Positions 22,004-30,557 of a DNA stretch of 64,000 nt are shown piece by piece. Source of the stretch: a virus; the IMG/VR virus record IMGVR_UViG_3300045303_000182, positions 1 to 64,000 of that record, one strand, 5' to 3'. Positions within the stretch are counted from its first letter, which is position 1. Each line of letters opens with the position of its first letter. A model generated the notes under the pieces. It ran no database searches and was not told the origin of the DNA. It saw only the letters and a program-made list of their open reading frames with translations. A program made the position numbers and the translations under genes.

Positions 22004-23049
22004 GTCCGAGGGATGGAGCGCTTGCGAGGGGAACTGGTGTTCGGTGGAGCCTGGCCGAGAACTTCTGTCCGTACCCGGATATCGAGCGCGTCCACGATGG
22101 ACTGGTCCTGACCCATCGCCTTCCACACAGCGTCCTTGCCGTTCCACTTGCCGCCTTCGAAGTGGAACCACGCACCCTTGCGCTCGATGATGTCGTGCAG
22201 CAGCGCCAGGTCGTAGACCTCACGGATGGTGTCATAGTCCCCGGCGAAGTGACCGTTGGCGTCTTCGAAGTAGAAGTCCACCTGGCCGGTGCGCCGCGGC
22301 GGTGCCGTCTTGTTCTTGATCGTGCGGCACTTGATCACCTGGCCGACCTGAACGTCCTTGTCCTTGAGCCACTCGTCGCGCGTCGCCTCGACACGGGTGA
22401 GGTAGGTGTAGTTCTTGCCACGCCCGCCAGGGGTGGTGCGTGGGTCACCGAACTGGACGATGGCATCGCGCCACTGGTTGACGCAGATGACGAGGATCGG
22501 CCGCTCGTACTCGGTGAAGCTGCGCGACGCCGCCGTGTAGGTCTTCCGCATGAACTTGTTGGTGAGCAGTGCGCCCTTGCCCACCGTCATCTCGCTCATC
22601 GTCTTCTCGTCCTCCCAGGAGGGGACGAGGGCGGGCAGGGAGTCGATGATCACGGCGTCGGCGGCACGCTTCTTCATGACCTCGAGGCACGCCTCGTAGA
22701 CCTCCTCCATGATGTTGGACATGATGAAGGTCATCCGGCTGGCGTCCACGCCGAGGGTGGCAGCCCAGCCGAAGTCGAAGTCCTCGGAGGCAGCCCACAC
22801 GGTGTGGTAGTCGGGGTTGAGCGCCTGCTGGGTGGCGATGGTCTTGAGGACCGAGGATGTCTTGCCGCTGCTCTCGTTGCCGATGATCTCGTTGACGCCG
22901 TTGAGCGGCCAGCCACCGCCGAGCATGAGATCGAAGCTCAGGGAGCCTGTGGAGGCCCGCAGGAAGCGCCTGTCGAGCAGGTCCGCACCTCGGTAGAGCA
23001 ACTGCTCCTTCTTGTTGAGCCTTGCCATCACGTCATCGATCTCAGTCAT
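22000..23049 (-). CDS. recA: RecA-like recombinase with KRSIPR tail, 349 aa
   Basis: Walker A is IIGNESSGKTSSVLK at about residues 56-70. Walker B is AADAVIIDSLPAL, and the ATP-sensing ILVICVNQWRD lies near residue 200. Loop-2-like GDPRTTPGGRGKNY follows. The order and spacing fit RecA/UvsX strand-exchange proteins. The C-terminus reads SSPRKRSIPRT, a tag shared with other DNA proteins here. It sits between a zinc-ribbon gene and a resolvase-like gene, forming a recombination group. Confidence 0.85.
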   Translation of the reverse strand: MTEIDDVMARLNKKEQLLYRGADLLDRRFLRASTGSLSFDLMLGGGWPLNGVNEIIGNESSGKTSSVLKTIATQQALNPDYHTVWAASEDFDFGWAATLGVDASRMTFIMSNIMEEVYEACLEVMKKRAADAVIIDSLPALVPSWEDEKTMSEMTVGKGALLTNKFMRKTYTAASRSFTEYERPILVICVNQWRDAIVQFGDPRTTPGGRGKNYTYLTRVEATRDEWLKDKDVQVGQVIKCRTIKNKTAPPRRTGQVDFYFEDANGHFAGDYDTIREVYDLALLHDIIERKGAWFHFEGGKWNGKDAVWKAMGQDQSIVDALDIRVRTEVLGQAPPNTSSPRKRSIPRT

Positions 23050-23468
23050 GCTCCACCTTGCCAGTTGGACTCCAGGCCCTGTTCGAAGAGGTCGTTGTAA
23101 CCGCAGGTGAAGCAGTGAGGCGCTGGCTGAGGGCCACGGCTCTTCTTCCCGAGGTCGTGGTAGTAGAGGGAGCCACCGCAGTTGGGACAGGGATCCGGGT
23201 TGAGCCGCGCTCCCTTGCCAGGAGCGAGGCCCTTCCCGTGCTGCTGCATGTCGAGCATCTCGGTCAGTGTTTCGGGTGGGGCCATTGGGACCGAGGGGAC
23301 CGCTTGGTCCGCTTGGACCCTCGAGGCCGGCGCTTGAGGCACCTGCTGTTGATAGCCCGGTACGGGCTGCTGATACTGGGGTACGGGCTGGCGCTGCGGG
23401 AACGGCTGCTGCCCTCCCCGAGCTTGGGCGAGCTTGCGCTGGTACCAGGAGGCGGTGTCCTCAGCCAT
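23046..23468 (-). CDS. Zinc-ribbon protein with Pro/Gln-rich linker, 140 aa
   Basis: Residues about 18-60 are low complexity (QPFPQRQPVPQYQQPVPG). The C-terminal part holds CPNCGGSLYYHD and HCFTCGYNDL, a typical zinc ribbon. Zinc ribbons of this style occur in single-strand DNA-binding or primase-associated proteins. Coupled to recA by ATGA. Function not established. Confidence 0.5.
   Translation of the reverse strand: MAEDTASWYQRKLAQARGGQQPFPQRQPVPQYQQPVPGYQQQVPQAPASRVQADQAVPSVPMAPPETLTEMLDMQQHGKGLAPGKGARLNPDPCPNCGGSLYYHDLGKKSRGPQPAPHCFTCGYNDLFEQGLESNWQGGA
23351..23364. repeat. Dispersed 14-bp motif copy, reverse (CGTACCGGGCTATC)
   Basis: Three mismatches to the consensus when read on the minus strand. 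It lies inside the Pro/Gln-rich linker of the zinc-ribbon gene. Confidence 0.4.
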
Positions 23469-23640
23469 TGCGTATCACCCGAGCGGCTTCTGCCAGGAAG
23501 GCGATGAAGCTACCCGAGAGCGCGGCGTGCAGTTCAGAAGCGTCTCGCGCCTGGTCCATGCAGTCGATGAACGACGCAGCGTGGTCGTCCGCGAGCGCGA
23601 CGATGCTCTCGACCTCGGTGCAGACGGTTGCCGTTCCCAT
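23461..23640 (-). CDS. Small helical protein, 59 aa
   Basis: MGTATVCTEVESIVALADDH...FLAEAARVIRNG is almost entirely helical. ATG 23640 is preferred to GTG 23658, but neither has a clear ribosome site. It overlaps the zinc-ribbon gene by 8 bp. No family was recognised. Confidence 0.4.
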   Translation of the reverse strand: MGTATVCTEVESIVALADDHAASFIDCMDQARDASELHAALSGSFIAFLAEAARVIRNG

Positions 23641-23731
23641 AGCTGCGAACGGTAACACAATCCGTTTGCGGACTGACTGCGTGTTCCTGCTGCGTATGGC
23701 TCATTCATACCCTCGTCACCATCGATTCACG

Positions 23732-25861
23732 CTAGCCCTTCGCCTCTGCCCAAGTATCTCCCGTCGCCGCCGAGGCGACGAGCGGGACGGTCCCGAGGAT
23801 CGGCTTGCCGCTGACCGGATCCATGACTCCTTCCATCACCTTCTTGGTGATGAGCTCGGCCTCGGCAGCCACCTCGTCGTCAGCGATGACGATGATCTCG
23901 TCGTGGACCTGGGCGATCATCGTCGCCCCCTTCGGGAGGGTGTCATGTAGCTCGACCATCGCCAGCTTGGTGACGTAGGCAGCGAAGCCCTGACACAGGG
24001 CGTTGATCGCCTGACGCTCAGCGTGGAAGCGGATGTAGTCCTTGTCGAGTTCGAACAGGTTGGGCAGCCGACGGAGCCGTCCGAAGGGCGGGATGACGAC
24101 GCGCGGTGGGTCCATCCACGGGTTCTGTCGATCGCCTCGCTTGCGGGCCAGTTGCAGTTCGCGATATTTCCACCGCTCTAGCAGGGCGAACGTAGCGAAG
24201 TATGACCTAATCAGTTCCTGCGCCCTGTCGATGCTGCAGCGGGCCACGTAGGCGATCTTGTCGGGGCCAGCGCCGTAGAGCACGGCGAAGTTCTGCGTCT
24301 TGCCCACCTGCCTGAGCTCGGAGGACACGTCGGCCGGGTCCATGCGGAACATGGCTGCCGCAGCCGAGCGATGGATGTCCTCGCCACGCTTGAAGACCCG
24401 GACCATCTCGGGGTCACCTGATAGGAACCCGGCGCAGCGCAGTTCGATCTGGTCGTAGTCGGCCACGATCAGGCGTCGGCCAGGGCCAGCCACGAACAGT
24501 TCCCGGATCGAGTGGCGACCCTTCTGCTCGCGTGGCAACTGGTGGATGTTCGGCTCGCTGGCCGAGAACCGTCCGGTCACCGTGCCGTGGAACTTGAACG
24601 AGGAGTGGACCGTCGGCAGCCCACCGGGGTGCGAGACGAGGAACTTGTCCATGCCGTCGATGAAGGTGCCGCGCAGCTTCTCCAGGCCCGCCCAGTCGGA
24701 GAGCAACTCGGCCATGCGGTTGCCCTTCTCGGCGTAGTACTCCAGCACCGCGGCGGTGACCTGAGGTACCTCCTCCTTCTGCGTGCGCGTACGGACACGG
24801 AGGTTCTGGCTCTTGAGCTTGAGCTTGTTCTGGCCGTAGACCGGGATCGGCACGCCGGCAGGGTTGGTGTGACCGCTCTCTCCGAACAGCACCCAGCGCT
24901 TGGCGTCGAGGTTGGAGAGGGGGAACTGGTCCCCGGCGATCTTCCACGCCTCCTGCTCGGCCTCAGCGATCTGTGACTGCAGGGACGCGCGCACCTCCTC
25001 CATACGGGACAGGTCGATCGGGAAGCCGTGGACCTCCATCCGCATCACCGAGGCGTAGACCTGCATCTCAAAGTCGTAGACCTGACGCAGGCCCTTGCGC
25101 TCGAGGCGCGGGATGAGATCCTGGAACCTCATCCAGGCATATCGAACGTCCTTAGCCAGGTATCGGGCGATCTCATCCATGCCGAAGTTGTCGGTGCCCT
25201 GCTTGCCGAGGTTGGGGTACCAGGCGGCGCGCTTGTCGTAAGGCACCTTGAACCAGTCGGCGGTCAACGTCTTGAGGTCGTAGCTCATCCGGTCCTCGTC
25301 CAGGACGTGGGTGAGCACGATGGTGTCGTGGTAGGGGCCAGGTGGGATCTCGCCGCCGTAGTACTTCGCCACCGTCTCCAGGTCGAACTTGACGTTGTGG
25401 CCGACCTTGCCCTTGTCGCTGAACATGATCGGCCGCAGCAGGTCCATCACCTCATGCGGGTACAACTGCGTCGGCGGGGGCCAGTAGGTGGCCTCGACGT
25501 TGTGCTCGACCGCGCGCCACGACGGCTTGCGCTGCTCGACGGGGAGCTTGCGCGTGCCTGGCGTGTACGAGCGCACGTCGTCAGGCCCGTAGAAGAGGAA
25601 CGCTGCCGTCTTGTCCTTGTGCCGGGGCTTCTTCACCGGGCCGAGCGGGTGGCCGCAGGGGATCAGATGGACCAGGCCCTCAGCACCGATGCCGATCCAG
25701 CGAAGCTCGTTGCGTGCAGCGCCACCGAAGGTGGTCTCCACATCGAACACGAAGTTCGGGCGGTCCTTATAGAGAGCGACCGCTTGCTCTACTTCGTCTA
25801 CCGTGGTGAGGACGTGCGGAGCACGACGAAGAGTCCCCCCAGCTTCATCATCGTGCTCCAC
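23732..25861 (-). CDS. DNA polymerase I-type (family A), 709 aa
   Basis: The 3'-5' exonuclease motif NFVFDVETT is near residue 35, with a second motif around KVGHNVKFDLE. Polymerase motif A is IVADYDQIELR, motif B includes the helix ERQAINALCQGFAAYV, and motif C is AQVHDEIIVIAD. No 5'-3' exonuclease domain is present, as in other phage family A enzymes. GTG 25861 has an AGAGG site 7 bases before it. This should be the replicative polymerase; it lies directly after the SSB gene. Confidence 0.9.
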   Translation of the reverse strand: MEHDDEAGGTLRRAPHVLTTVDEVEQAVALYKDRPNFVFDVETTFGGAARNELRWIGIGAEGLVHLIPCGHPLGPVKKPRHKDKTAAFLFYGPDDVRSYTPGTRKLPVEQRKPSWRAVEHNVEATYWPPPTQLYPHEVMDLLRPIMFSDKGKVGHNVKFDLETVAKYYGGEIPPGPYHDTIVLTHVLDEDRMSYDLKTLTADWFKVPYDKRAAWYPNLGKQGTDNFGMDEIARYLAKDVRYAWMRFQDLIPRLERKGLRQVYDFEMQVYASVMRMEVHGFPIDLSRMEEVRASLQSQIAEAEQEAWKIAGDQFPLSNLDAKRWVLFGESGHTNPAGVPIPVYGQNKLKLKSQNLRVRTRTQKEEVPQVTAAVLEYYAEKGNRMAELLSDWAGLEKLRGTFIDGMDKFLVSHPGGLPTVHSSFKFHGTVTGRFSASEPNIHQLPREQKGRHSIRELFVAGPGRRLIVADYDQIELRCAGFLSGDPEMVRVFKRGEDIHRSAAAAMFRMDPADVSSELRQVGKTQNFAVLYGAGPDKIAYVARCSIDRAQELIRSYFATFALLERWKYRELQLARKRGDRQNPWMDPPRVVIPPFGRLRRLPNLFELDKDYIRFHAERQAINALCQGFAAYVTKLAMVELHDTLPKGATMIAQVHDEIIVIADDEVAAEAELITKKVMEGVMDPVSGKPILGTVPLVASAATGDTWAEAKG
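25159..25172. repeat. Dispersed 14-bp motif copy GGTATCGGGCGATC
   Basis: One mismatch to GGTATCGGGCTATC. It lies inside the DNA polymerase gene. Confidence 0.4.
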
Positions 25862-25870
25862 ACGCGTCCT

Positions 25871-26623
25871 CTAGTACTCGTCAGCAATCTCGGCAGCGAT
25901 GCCTTCCAACTCCTTGGTCTTGGGCATCGTGATGATGTCGGCGTCGTACAGCCCGAGCTTCGCCATCTCCTCCGGGGTCGGAGCTTCGATGTCATAGTCG
26001 TCGCTCAGGCTGTGCGCCTTGATCGGGACCAACTGGTAGTTGACGGTGCCCTTCTTGCCCGACCGGCTGGCGAGGAAGTAGCCCTTGCTGATCGGTGCGA
26101 CCTTCGGGTCGCGGGCGTAGTTCTCCACGATGCCGAGCAGCTTGGGGCCGCAGTCGAACGTCTTGAGCAGCGGCACCCCGTCGTCACCGATGAGGGCGAT
26201 GTTGAAGGCGCTGACCGCCTGGGCCTTGTCCCCGGCCTCGCACAGCGGGCAGGTGGGCTTGCCGAAGTTCTTGAGGCAGTTGTAGCTGCGGAGCGAGCGA
26301 CCCGTCGGGGTCATGCGCTCGATCCAGTGACGCGTGTAGCTCGCGTACGGCTCGTCTTCCAGGAACTTGATCACCTGGATCTGCTCGGTCAGCTTGAACG
26401 CCTGAGCGAAGCTCGAGGTGGAGTCGGCCACCTGGCGTGCGGCTGAGAAGCCACGACGGATGTGGGATGACGGCTTGTCTTCGCCGCCCTCGTCTTCGGC
26501 CTCGTCGTCCTCAGGCTCCTCGACTGGAGCGGCGGCTCGACGGCTGGGTGTGGGGGCCTCGTCCTCATCCTCATCACGCTGGCGTGGGATCTGACGCGCG
26601 GCTCGCTTCGTTGGCGTTGCCAT
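25871..26623 (-). CDS. Single-strand DNA-binding protein-like, 250 aa
   Basis: I start at ATG 26623 (MATPTKRAARQIPRQRDEDE). After an acidic disordered region comes a core with KPTCPLCEAGDKA and a later cysteine (TFDCGPKLL). This is the arrangement of zinc-containing phage SSB proteins of the gp32/gp2.5-like type. It should coat unwound DNA next to the polymerase. The N-terminus carries a variant of the KRxIPR peptide. The C-terminus ends IAAEIADEY; the helicase at 31482-32822 also ends DEY. Confidence 0.65.
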   Translation of the reverse strand: MATPTKRAARQIPRQRDEDEDEAPTPSRRAAAPVEEPEDDEAEDEGGEDKPSSHIRRGFSAARQVADSTSSFAQAFKLTEQIQVIKFLEDEPYASYTRHWIERMTPTGRSLRSYNCLKNFGKPTCPLCEAGDKAQAVSAFNIALIGDDGVPLLKTFDCGPKLLGIVENYARDPKVAPISKGYFLASRSGKKGTVNYQLVPIKAHSLSDDYDIEAPTPEEMAKLGLYDADIITMPKTKELEGIAAEIADEY

Positions 26624-26661
26624 GGTGTACTCCGTTTCGTGGGTTGTGTTAGTGCAGTGTG

Positions 26662-27108
26662 TTACGTGTTGCTCGACGTGAGTTGTTCGAACAGGACTTT
26701 GACATCCCGAGCGAACGCTGCAGTCGGTGGTCGCTTGTTCAGGATCACCTTGTGCCGACGAGCGAGTCGCAGAATACCCTCGATCTGCTCCCGCGTCCAG
26801 AGGCGCTTCCCCTTGTTCGATCGTCCCCCGGCTACCGGCTTCTTCGTCCGCGGTGAGCGGAACGGGGAGCGAGGGAGCAACCCCTTGTCCTCCCAAGCAC
26901 GGATGGATTGGACCGAGTAGCCGAGGGCCTCAGCGAGGCTAGAGATCGTGAAGAACTCTTCCACCTGGCCGCTGACCATGTATCGGACGGGCTTCTCGGT
27001 CCATAGGGGGGTATCGGGCGCTGGTTCCCCCTTGGTACCCCGGTTCACCGGCTTGCGCCGGCCGGGGTAGTCGAGGTCATCGAACCGCTCTGCGAGTGAG
27101 TCACTCAC
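26662..27108 (-). CDS. MerR-like helix-turn-helix DNA-binding protein, 148 aa
   Basis: Residues about 53-75 (FFTISSLAEALGYSVQSIRA followed by WEDKGLLPRSPF) match the winged helix-turn-helix of MerR/excisionase proteins, and RLWTREQIEGILRLARRH supplies the next helix. The effector domain is lacking. It may regulate the replication operon or act as an excisionase-like factor, although no integrase is in the window. GTG 27108; it overlaps the next gene upstream. Confidence 0.6.
   Translation of the reverse strand: MSDSLAERFDDLDYPGRRKPVNRGTKGEPAPDTPLWTEKPVRYMVSGQVEEFFTISSLAEALGYSVQSIRAWEDKGLLPRSPFRSPRTKKPVAGGRSNKGKRLWTREQIEGILRLARRHKVILNKRPPTAAFARDVKVLFEQLTSSNT
27010..27023. repeat. Dispersed 14-bp motif variant GGTATCGGGCGCTG
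   Basis: Keeps the left ten bases of GGTATCGGGCTATC but not the right A+T box. It lies inside the MerR-like gene. Confidence 0.25.
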
Positions 27109-27376
27109 CGTTGCCTCCAGCCGCCAGGGCTTTCGCCAGGGAGAGACGATGGGCTTCCTCCACGTCCTCGGTGGGGTACTCGATCGCCACTGCTGTGGCG
27201 AGAGCCGGGGGCGGCTCGGGAAGCTCGACGTTCACTGTGCCCACGATACGCGGGGGTGTCGGACAGGTGACGATGATCTCGACGGCGACCTCGTTGACCG
27301 CAAGCTGCGGTCGGCGCTTCGCCAGTCGTAAGTCATCACCGTTGCGGATGACGAGCCAAGTGTGGATGGTCTTCAC
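27101..27376 (-). CDS. Hypothetical protein, 91 aa
   Basis: MKTIHTWLVIRNGDDLRLAK, then a beta-rich segment (AVNEVAVEIIVTCPTPPRIVG) and a C-terminal helix (EDVEEAHRLSLAKALAAGG). It is in a regulator-rich stretch; no family was recognised. GTG start, overlapping the upstream stop. Confidence 0.5.
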   Translation of the reverse strand: MKTIHTWLVIRNGDDLRLAKRRPQLAVNEVAVEIIVTCPTPPRIVGTVNVELPEPPPALATAVAIEYPTEDVEEAHRLSLAKALAAGGNGE

Positions 27377-27753
27377 GACGCCTTCTTCCGTCCACGTATC
27401 GGGGTGGGTTCCCGTTCAGGCCCGAGGAAGTAGGAGGGGTCGAGTGTGTCCCAGTAGGTGGCGCGCCACCAGCTGAGGTCGTGCTTCTCTTCCAACGCCT
27501 GCGTGTACCAAGGGGGCTTGTCGTAGGTGCGAGGAGCTAGGCGCTGCCCGGTGATGCGCGACACCTTGTCGTAGGCCAAGGTGCCGCACTGCACACACCG
27601 CTGCACGAACAGGTGCCCGAACTCGGGCCTCGGTGTGCCTGGCGGTGCCGGGATCGGCTCCAGCGTGTGACGCCGAGAGGCGACACAGCGGGAGGCTTCC
27701 AAGATGGCGTGAGCCAGATCTTCTTGACTGAGGCGTGGGTGTCTACGGGGCAC
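27373..27753 (-). CDS. Hypothetical protein, 126 aa
   Basis: GTG 27753 has AGGAG. It contains a single CVQC pair (LFVQRCVQCGTLAYDKVS) with further histidines, and a Trp/Tyr-rich second half (SWWRATYWDTLDPSYFLG). A small zinc site is possible. Family unknown. Confidence 0.5.
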   Translation of the reverse strand: MPRRHPRLSQEDLAHAILEASRCVASRRHTLEPIPAPPGTPRPEFGHLFVQRCVQCGTLAYDKVSRITGQRLAPRTYDKPPWYTQALEEKHDLSWWRATYWDTLDPSYFLGPEREPTPIRGRKKAS

Positions 27754-27799
27754 TGTGTTACTCCTGCGGTAGGTGAGGAGCAGACCGTAGCACTAGCTA

Positions 27800-27946
27800 C
27801 TAGCGAGAAAGAATCCGACGGGCGTGGATGTAGCCCCACAAGGGGTTGTACCTGAACCCGGCGAAGCGGGTCCGCGGTCTGACCACCACGCAGAGGTCAC
27901 CGACCTCTGCGTGGCAGGTCGGGCAGTCAACAGCGAGCGTCCGCAT
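27800..27946 (-). CDS. Small zinc-finger-like protein, 48 aa
   Basis: MRTLAVDCPTCHAEVGDLC followed by VVVRPRTRFAGF and YIHARRILSR. Three cysteines and His in a CPxCHxxxxxxC layout suggest a compact metal site, and the rest is very basic, as in nucleic-acid binders. The ATG overlaps the stop of the ribbon-helix-helix gene (TGATG). Too short for most ORF finders. Confidence 0.55.
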   Translation of the reverse strand: MRTLAVDCPTCHAEVGDLCVVVRPRTRFAGFRYNPLWGYIHARRILSR

Positions 27947-28161
27947 CAGTGAACGATCAACTCTTCGGCTTCCCAGCGCTCCAGGCTCTCCTGCAGCGCG
28001 CGCTCGACCATGTACGAGACGCTGACGCCACGTCGGTCGGCCTGTCGCTTGAGGCGGTCGCGCGTTCGCTTCTGCGTGCGCGTGTTCAACTGGACCCGCA
28101 CCCCCTTGATCGGGGGTCGGCCTCCCTTGTTCTTCGGTGCGTCGATGACTGCGGTGCTCAT
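27946..28161 (-). CDS. Ribbon-helix-helix DNA-binding protein, 71 aa
   Basis: I start at ATG 28161. KGVRVQLNTRTQKRTRDRL forms the strand and first helix, and RRGVSVSYMVERALQESLERW the second helix of an Arc/MetJ/CopG-type dimer. Such proteins bind operators as dimers and are often autoregulatory. Candidates for its sites are the palindrome at 1336 and the dispersed 14-bp motif; this is speculation. Confidence 0.65.
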   Translation of the reverse strand: MSTAVIDAPKNKGGRPPIKGVRVQLNTRTQKRTRDRLKRQADRRGVSVSYMVERALQESLERWEAEELIVH

Positions 28162-28646
28162 GATTCTGAATCCTCTGTGAGATAGAAGGCGAACGTGCTG
28201 GACTCTGAGTAGAGAGCAGCCAGTTCCTTGTCGGTGATCTTCCCGGCGTAGTTCGCAGCGAGGATGGCGTCCTCGTCCACGGCCACGATGGTCTGTGTGC
28301 ATTCCTCGGTCAGGCCCTTGCGAGCGAGCAGCTTGAGCGCCTTGTCCTCGTCCAGACGGTTGGCGACGCGCTCGCGGCGTTCGATGCCGACGATCTTCTT
28401 GGGGGCTGCCTTGCCCGCCTTGTACTGCGTGTAGGGCAACGGAGCGTCGAGCGCGAGCACCTGCTTGTGCTTCTCGACCTGATCACCGACCGCCTCGAGG
28501 ATGCCCATCAAGTCCTTCTTGAGGCGTCCTTCGTGGTACTCGGAGCGCTCACGCATGGAGCGGTTCTGCAGGTACTCCTCGACGGCCGGCGTGAGCTCGG
28601 CAGTGGACTGGTTCCTGGGGATGACTCTCTTACGTGCTGTCGCCAT
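28158..28646 (-). CDS. Hypothetical protein with N-terminal KRVIPR tag, 162 aa
   Basis: The N-terminus MATARKRVIPRNQSTAELTP carries the shared KRxIPR peptide. The rest is helical and charged (EYHEGRLKKDLMGILEAVGD, RRERVANRLDEDKALKLLARK), ending ESSTFAFYLTEDSES. It lies directly downstream of the SNF2-type helicase gene. No family was recognised; the tag links it to the DNA-metabolism group. Confidence 0.5.
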   Translation of the reverse strand: MATARKRVIPRNQSTAELTPAVEEYLQNRSMRERSEYHEGRLKKDLMGILEAVGDQVEKHKQVLALDAPLPYTQYKAGKAAPKKIVGIERRERVANRLDEDKALKLLARKGLTEECTQTIVAVDEDAILAANYAGKITDKELAALYSESSTFAFYLTEDSES

Positions 28647-28672
28647 GTCTTACATGCTACAGAGTGATAGCA

Positions 28673-30223
28673 CTAACCGTCTACAAACTCACGTAGCGAC
28701 TCCAAGTCAAGGTTGAGCGTACCCGACTTAGGATCGAAGTCACCGTCGATGAAAGCCCTGCTCACGGCACGTTTCTGGATGAGCATGTTGAACATCCGCT
28801 CCTCGATTGTGCCCTCCCCGAACATGTACCCGACCATGATCTGATCGAAGGCTGAGTTGGTCCGATCGATGCGGCTGATGCGCTGAGACAGTGCCCCGGC
28901 GCTCCACGGCAGGTCGTAGCAGATGAGGTGGCTGCCCTGGTTCAGGTCCACGCCGTAGGCCCCGGCGTCCGAGGAGAGGAAGACCCGACAGTCGGGGTCG
29001 GTGTTGAAGCGCACGATGTTGGCGTCCCGCTGCGCCGTGCTCACGTCCCCCGTTATCTTCACCCAGTGGACAGACCTCTTGGCGAACTCAGCACCCATCA
29101 TCGCGAGCATGGGCTTGAAGAACGAGAAGATGACGAGCTTGTGCCTGGGATCCTCGGTGAGGATCTCCTCGGCGTGCTCCATCAGTGCGTCGAGCTTGGC
29201 TGTGTTCGCTGGGAGGTTGTCGAGCAGGCCAGCAGCCTTCAGGTCGCTCGCGTACTGCGACCCGGCTGCTGATATCTCACTATCGAACTGGTCAGCCGAG
29301 AGCCGCAGCAGTTGGGGGTGGCTGGACAGCATCCGCATGGCGAGCATGCGCGACATGACCTGGCCCATCGGCGTGGTGGCACCGTGACCGTCGGCGCGGC
29401 CGTAGTGCGCCGCCAGGTTGAAGCCACCGCCCTGGCCTGCCTCCAGGGCCTGCTCGATCGCCAGGCTCAGATCCTTCTTGACGTACTCATGGAGGGCCAT
29501 GGCTGCCGGGTCGAGGGTCACCGGCATCTCCAGTTCGATCATGTCCGGGAGCCACTCCTTGATGTCCTCGCGGCTCTTGCGGTACATCGCCTCGCCCAGG
29601 CGCTGCTTGATCAGCCCAAGGTTGCGGTACTTCTTCGGCTTGCCCCAGTGGTCGCGCTCGATGAACGTGCGATCGAACTTGGGGAACGGACCCAGCACCT
29701 CGGGGTTGATGAACTCCATGATCGAGAAGAGCTCCTCGGGCCGGTTCTCGACAGGTTGTCCCGATAGCCCGATACGGACGGGACATGACTTGCCCAGCAC
29801 CTTGGCCCGCCGGGAGGTCTTCGCGCTGAAGCCCTTCAGCATCGTGACCTCGTCAGCGATGATGAAGTCGATCGGCAGGTACTGCTTGATCTCCTCCCAG
29901 TCGTGGATCAGACACTGGTAGTGGAGGATGGTGTAGTTGAAGCGGTGGGCCTTGCGGATGGCCGCGACGCGCGCCTTCTTGTCGCCGTCCACCACCTGCA
30001 CGCTGGCCCTGGGATCCCACTTCTTGATCTCGCGGACCCACTGGCCCTTCGTGCTCTTGAGGGCGAACACCACGCCGTGATCGACCTGGCGCTGCCGGCG
30101 CATCTTCCGCACCGCAGCGACGGACGTGGCTGTCTTGCCTGCTCCCATGGTGAGGGCCAGCAGCAGGTCGCCGCGAGCGATGATGCGCTCGACGGCCTCG
30201 GCTTGGTAGGGGCGTAGCTCCAC
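28673..30223 (-). CDS. SNF2-like superfamily 2 helicase, 516 aa
   Basis: I start at GTG 30223 (VELRPYQAEAVERII), which begins with the Q-like motif. Motif I is LLALTMGAGKTATS, motif II is FIIADEVTMLKG (DEVT), motif III is IGLSGQPVENRPEEL, motif V is FLSSDAGAYGVDLNQGSHL and motif VI is LSQRISRIDR. The order and wording fit SNF2/DEAH-type translocases in phages, which remodel or unwind DNA in replication or recombination. It follows the tagged winged-helix gene by 4 bases. Confidence 0.8.
   Translation of the reverse strand: MELRPYQAEAVERIIARGDLLLALTMGAGKTATSVAAVRKMRRQRQVDHGVVFALKSTKGQWVREIKKWDPRASVQVVDGDKKARVAAIRKAHRFNYTILHYQCLIHDWEEIKQYLPIDFIIADEVTMLKGFSAKTSRRAKVLGKSCPVRIGLSGQPVENRPEELFSIMEFINPEVLGPFPKFDRTFIERDHWGKPKKYRNLGLIKQRLGEAMYRKSREDIKEWLPDMIELEMPVTLDPAAMALHEYVKKDLSLAIEQALEAGQGGGFNLAAHYGRADGHGATTPMGQVMSRMLAMRMLSSHPQLLRLSADQFDSEISAAGSQYASDLKAAGLLDNLPANTAKLDALMEHAEEILTEDPRHKLVIFSFFKPMLAMMGAEFAKRSVHWVKITGDVSTAQRDANIVRFNTDPDCRVFLSSDAGAYGVDLNQGSHLICYDLPWSAGALSQRISRIDRTNSAFDQIMVGYMFGEGTIEERMFNMLIQKRAVSRAFIDGDFDPKSGTLNLDLESLREFVDG
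29763..29776. repeat. Dispersed 14-bp motif copy, reverse (CGTATCGGGCTATC)
   Basis: Contains the exact 11-bp core on the minus strand. It lies inside the SNF2-like helicase gene. Confidence 0.5.
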
Positions 30224-30227
30224 TATG

Positions 30228-30557
30228 TCAACAGTACTGGCGGGGGATGATCCTCTTGCGGGGCGTGGACCGGAGGATGAGCCGGTACTCAAACAGACCC
30301 CTGCGTGGATCGCCCCGACGCCGACGCTCCACCGTGTGCCTACCGAAGCGGGCCTTGCGGAAGTCACGCAGGCGAGCGCTGATGGACTGGAGGGGGTAGT
30401 AGTCCCCGCCGCTGAGGACGATCATCTCCTGGATCTCATCCAGGGTGCGCCACGCACCGTCCCGTGTGATGTCGAACACCACCCGCCACTGACCCGTGAG
30501 ACGCACCCCATCCAGTCGGATGTCGAATGTCTCACCGTCGAAACGATGGACTGTCAT
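30228..30557 (-). CDS. Winged-helix-like protein with KRIIPR tail, 109 aa
   Basis: I start at ATG 30557 (MTVHRFDGETFDIRLDG), overlapping the primase stop. Residues about 40-95 (WRTLDEIQEMIVL, YPLQSISARLRDFRKARFG, LFEYRLIL) have the helix-turn-helix plus wing pattern. The C-terminus is STPRKRIIPRQYC, another copy of the tag. It may bind DNA at the replication complex. Confidence 0.55.
   Translation of the reverse strand: MTVHRFDGETFDIRLDGVRLTGQWRVVFDITRDGAWRTLDEIQEMIVLSGGDYYPLQSISARLRDFRKARFGRHTVERRRRGDPRRGLFEYRLILRSTPRKRIIPRQYC

Noticed and set aside
25028-26446. Rightward frame of 472 codons
   Set aside because: It lies opposite the DNA polymerase and SSB genes, whose motifs are clear; the frame is open only because of high G+C.
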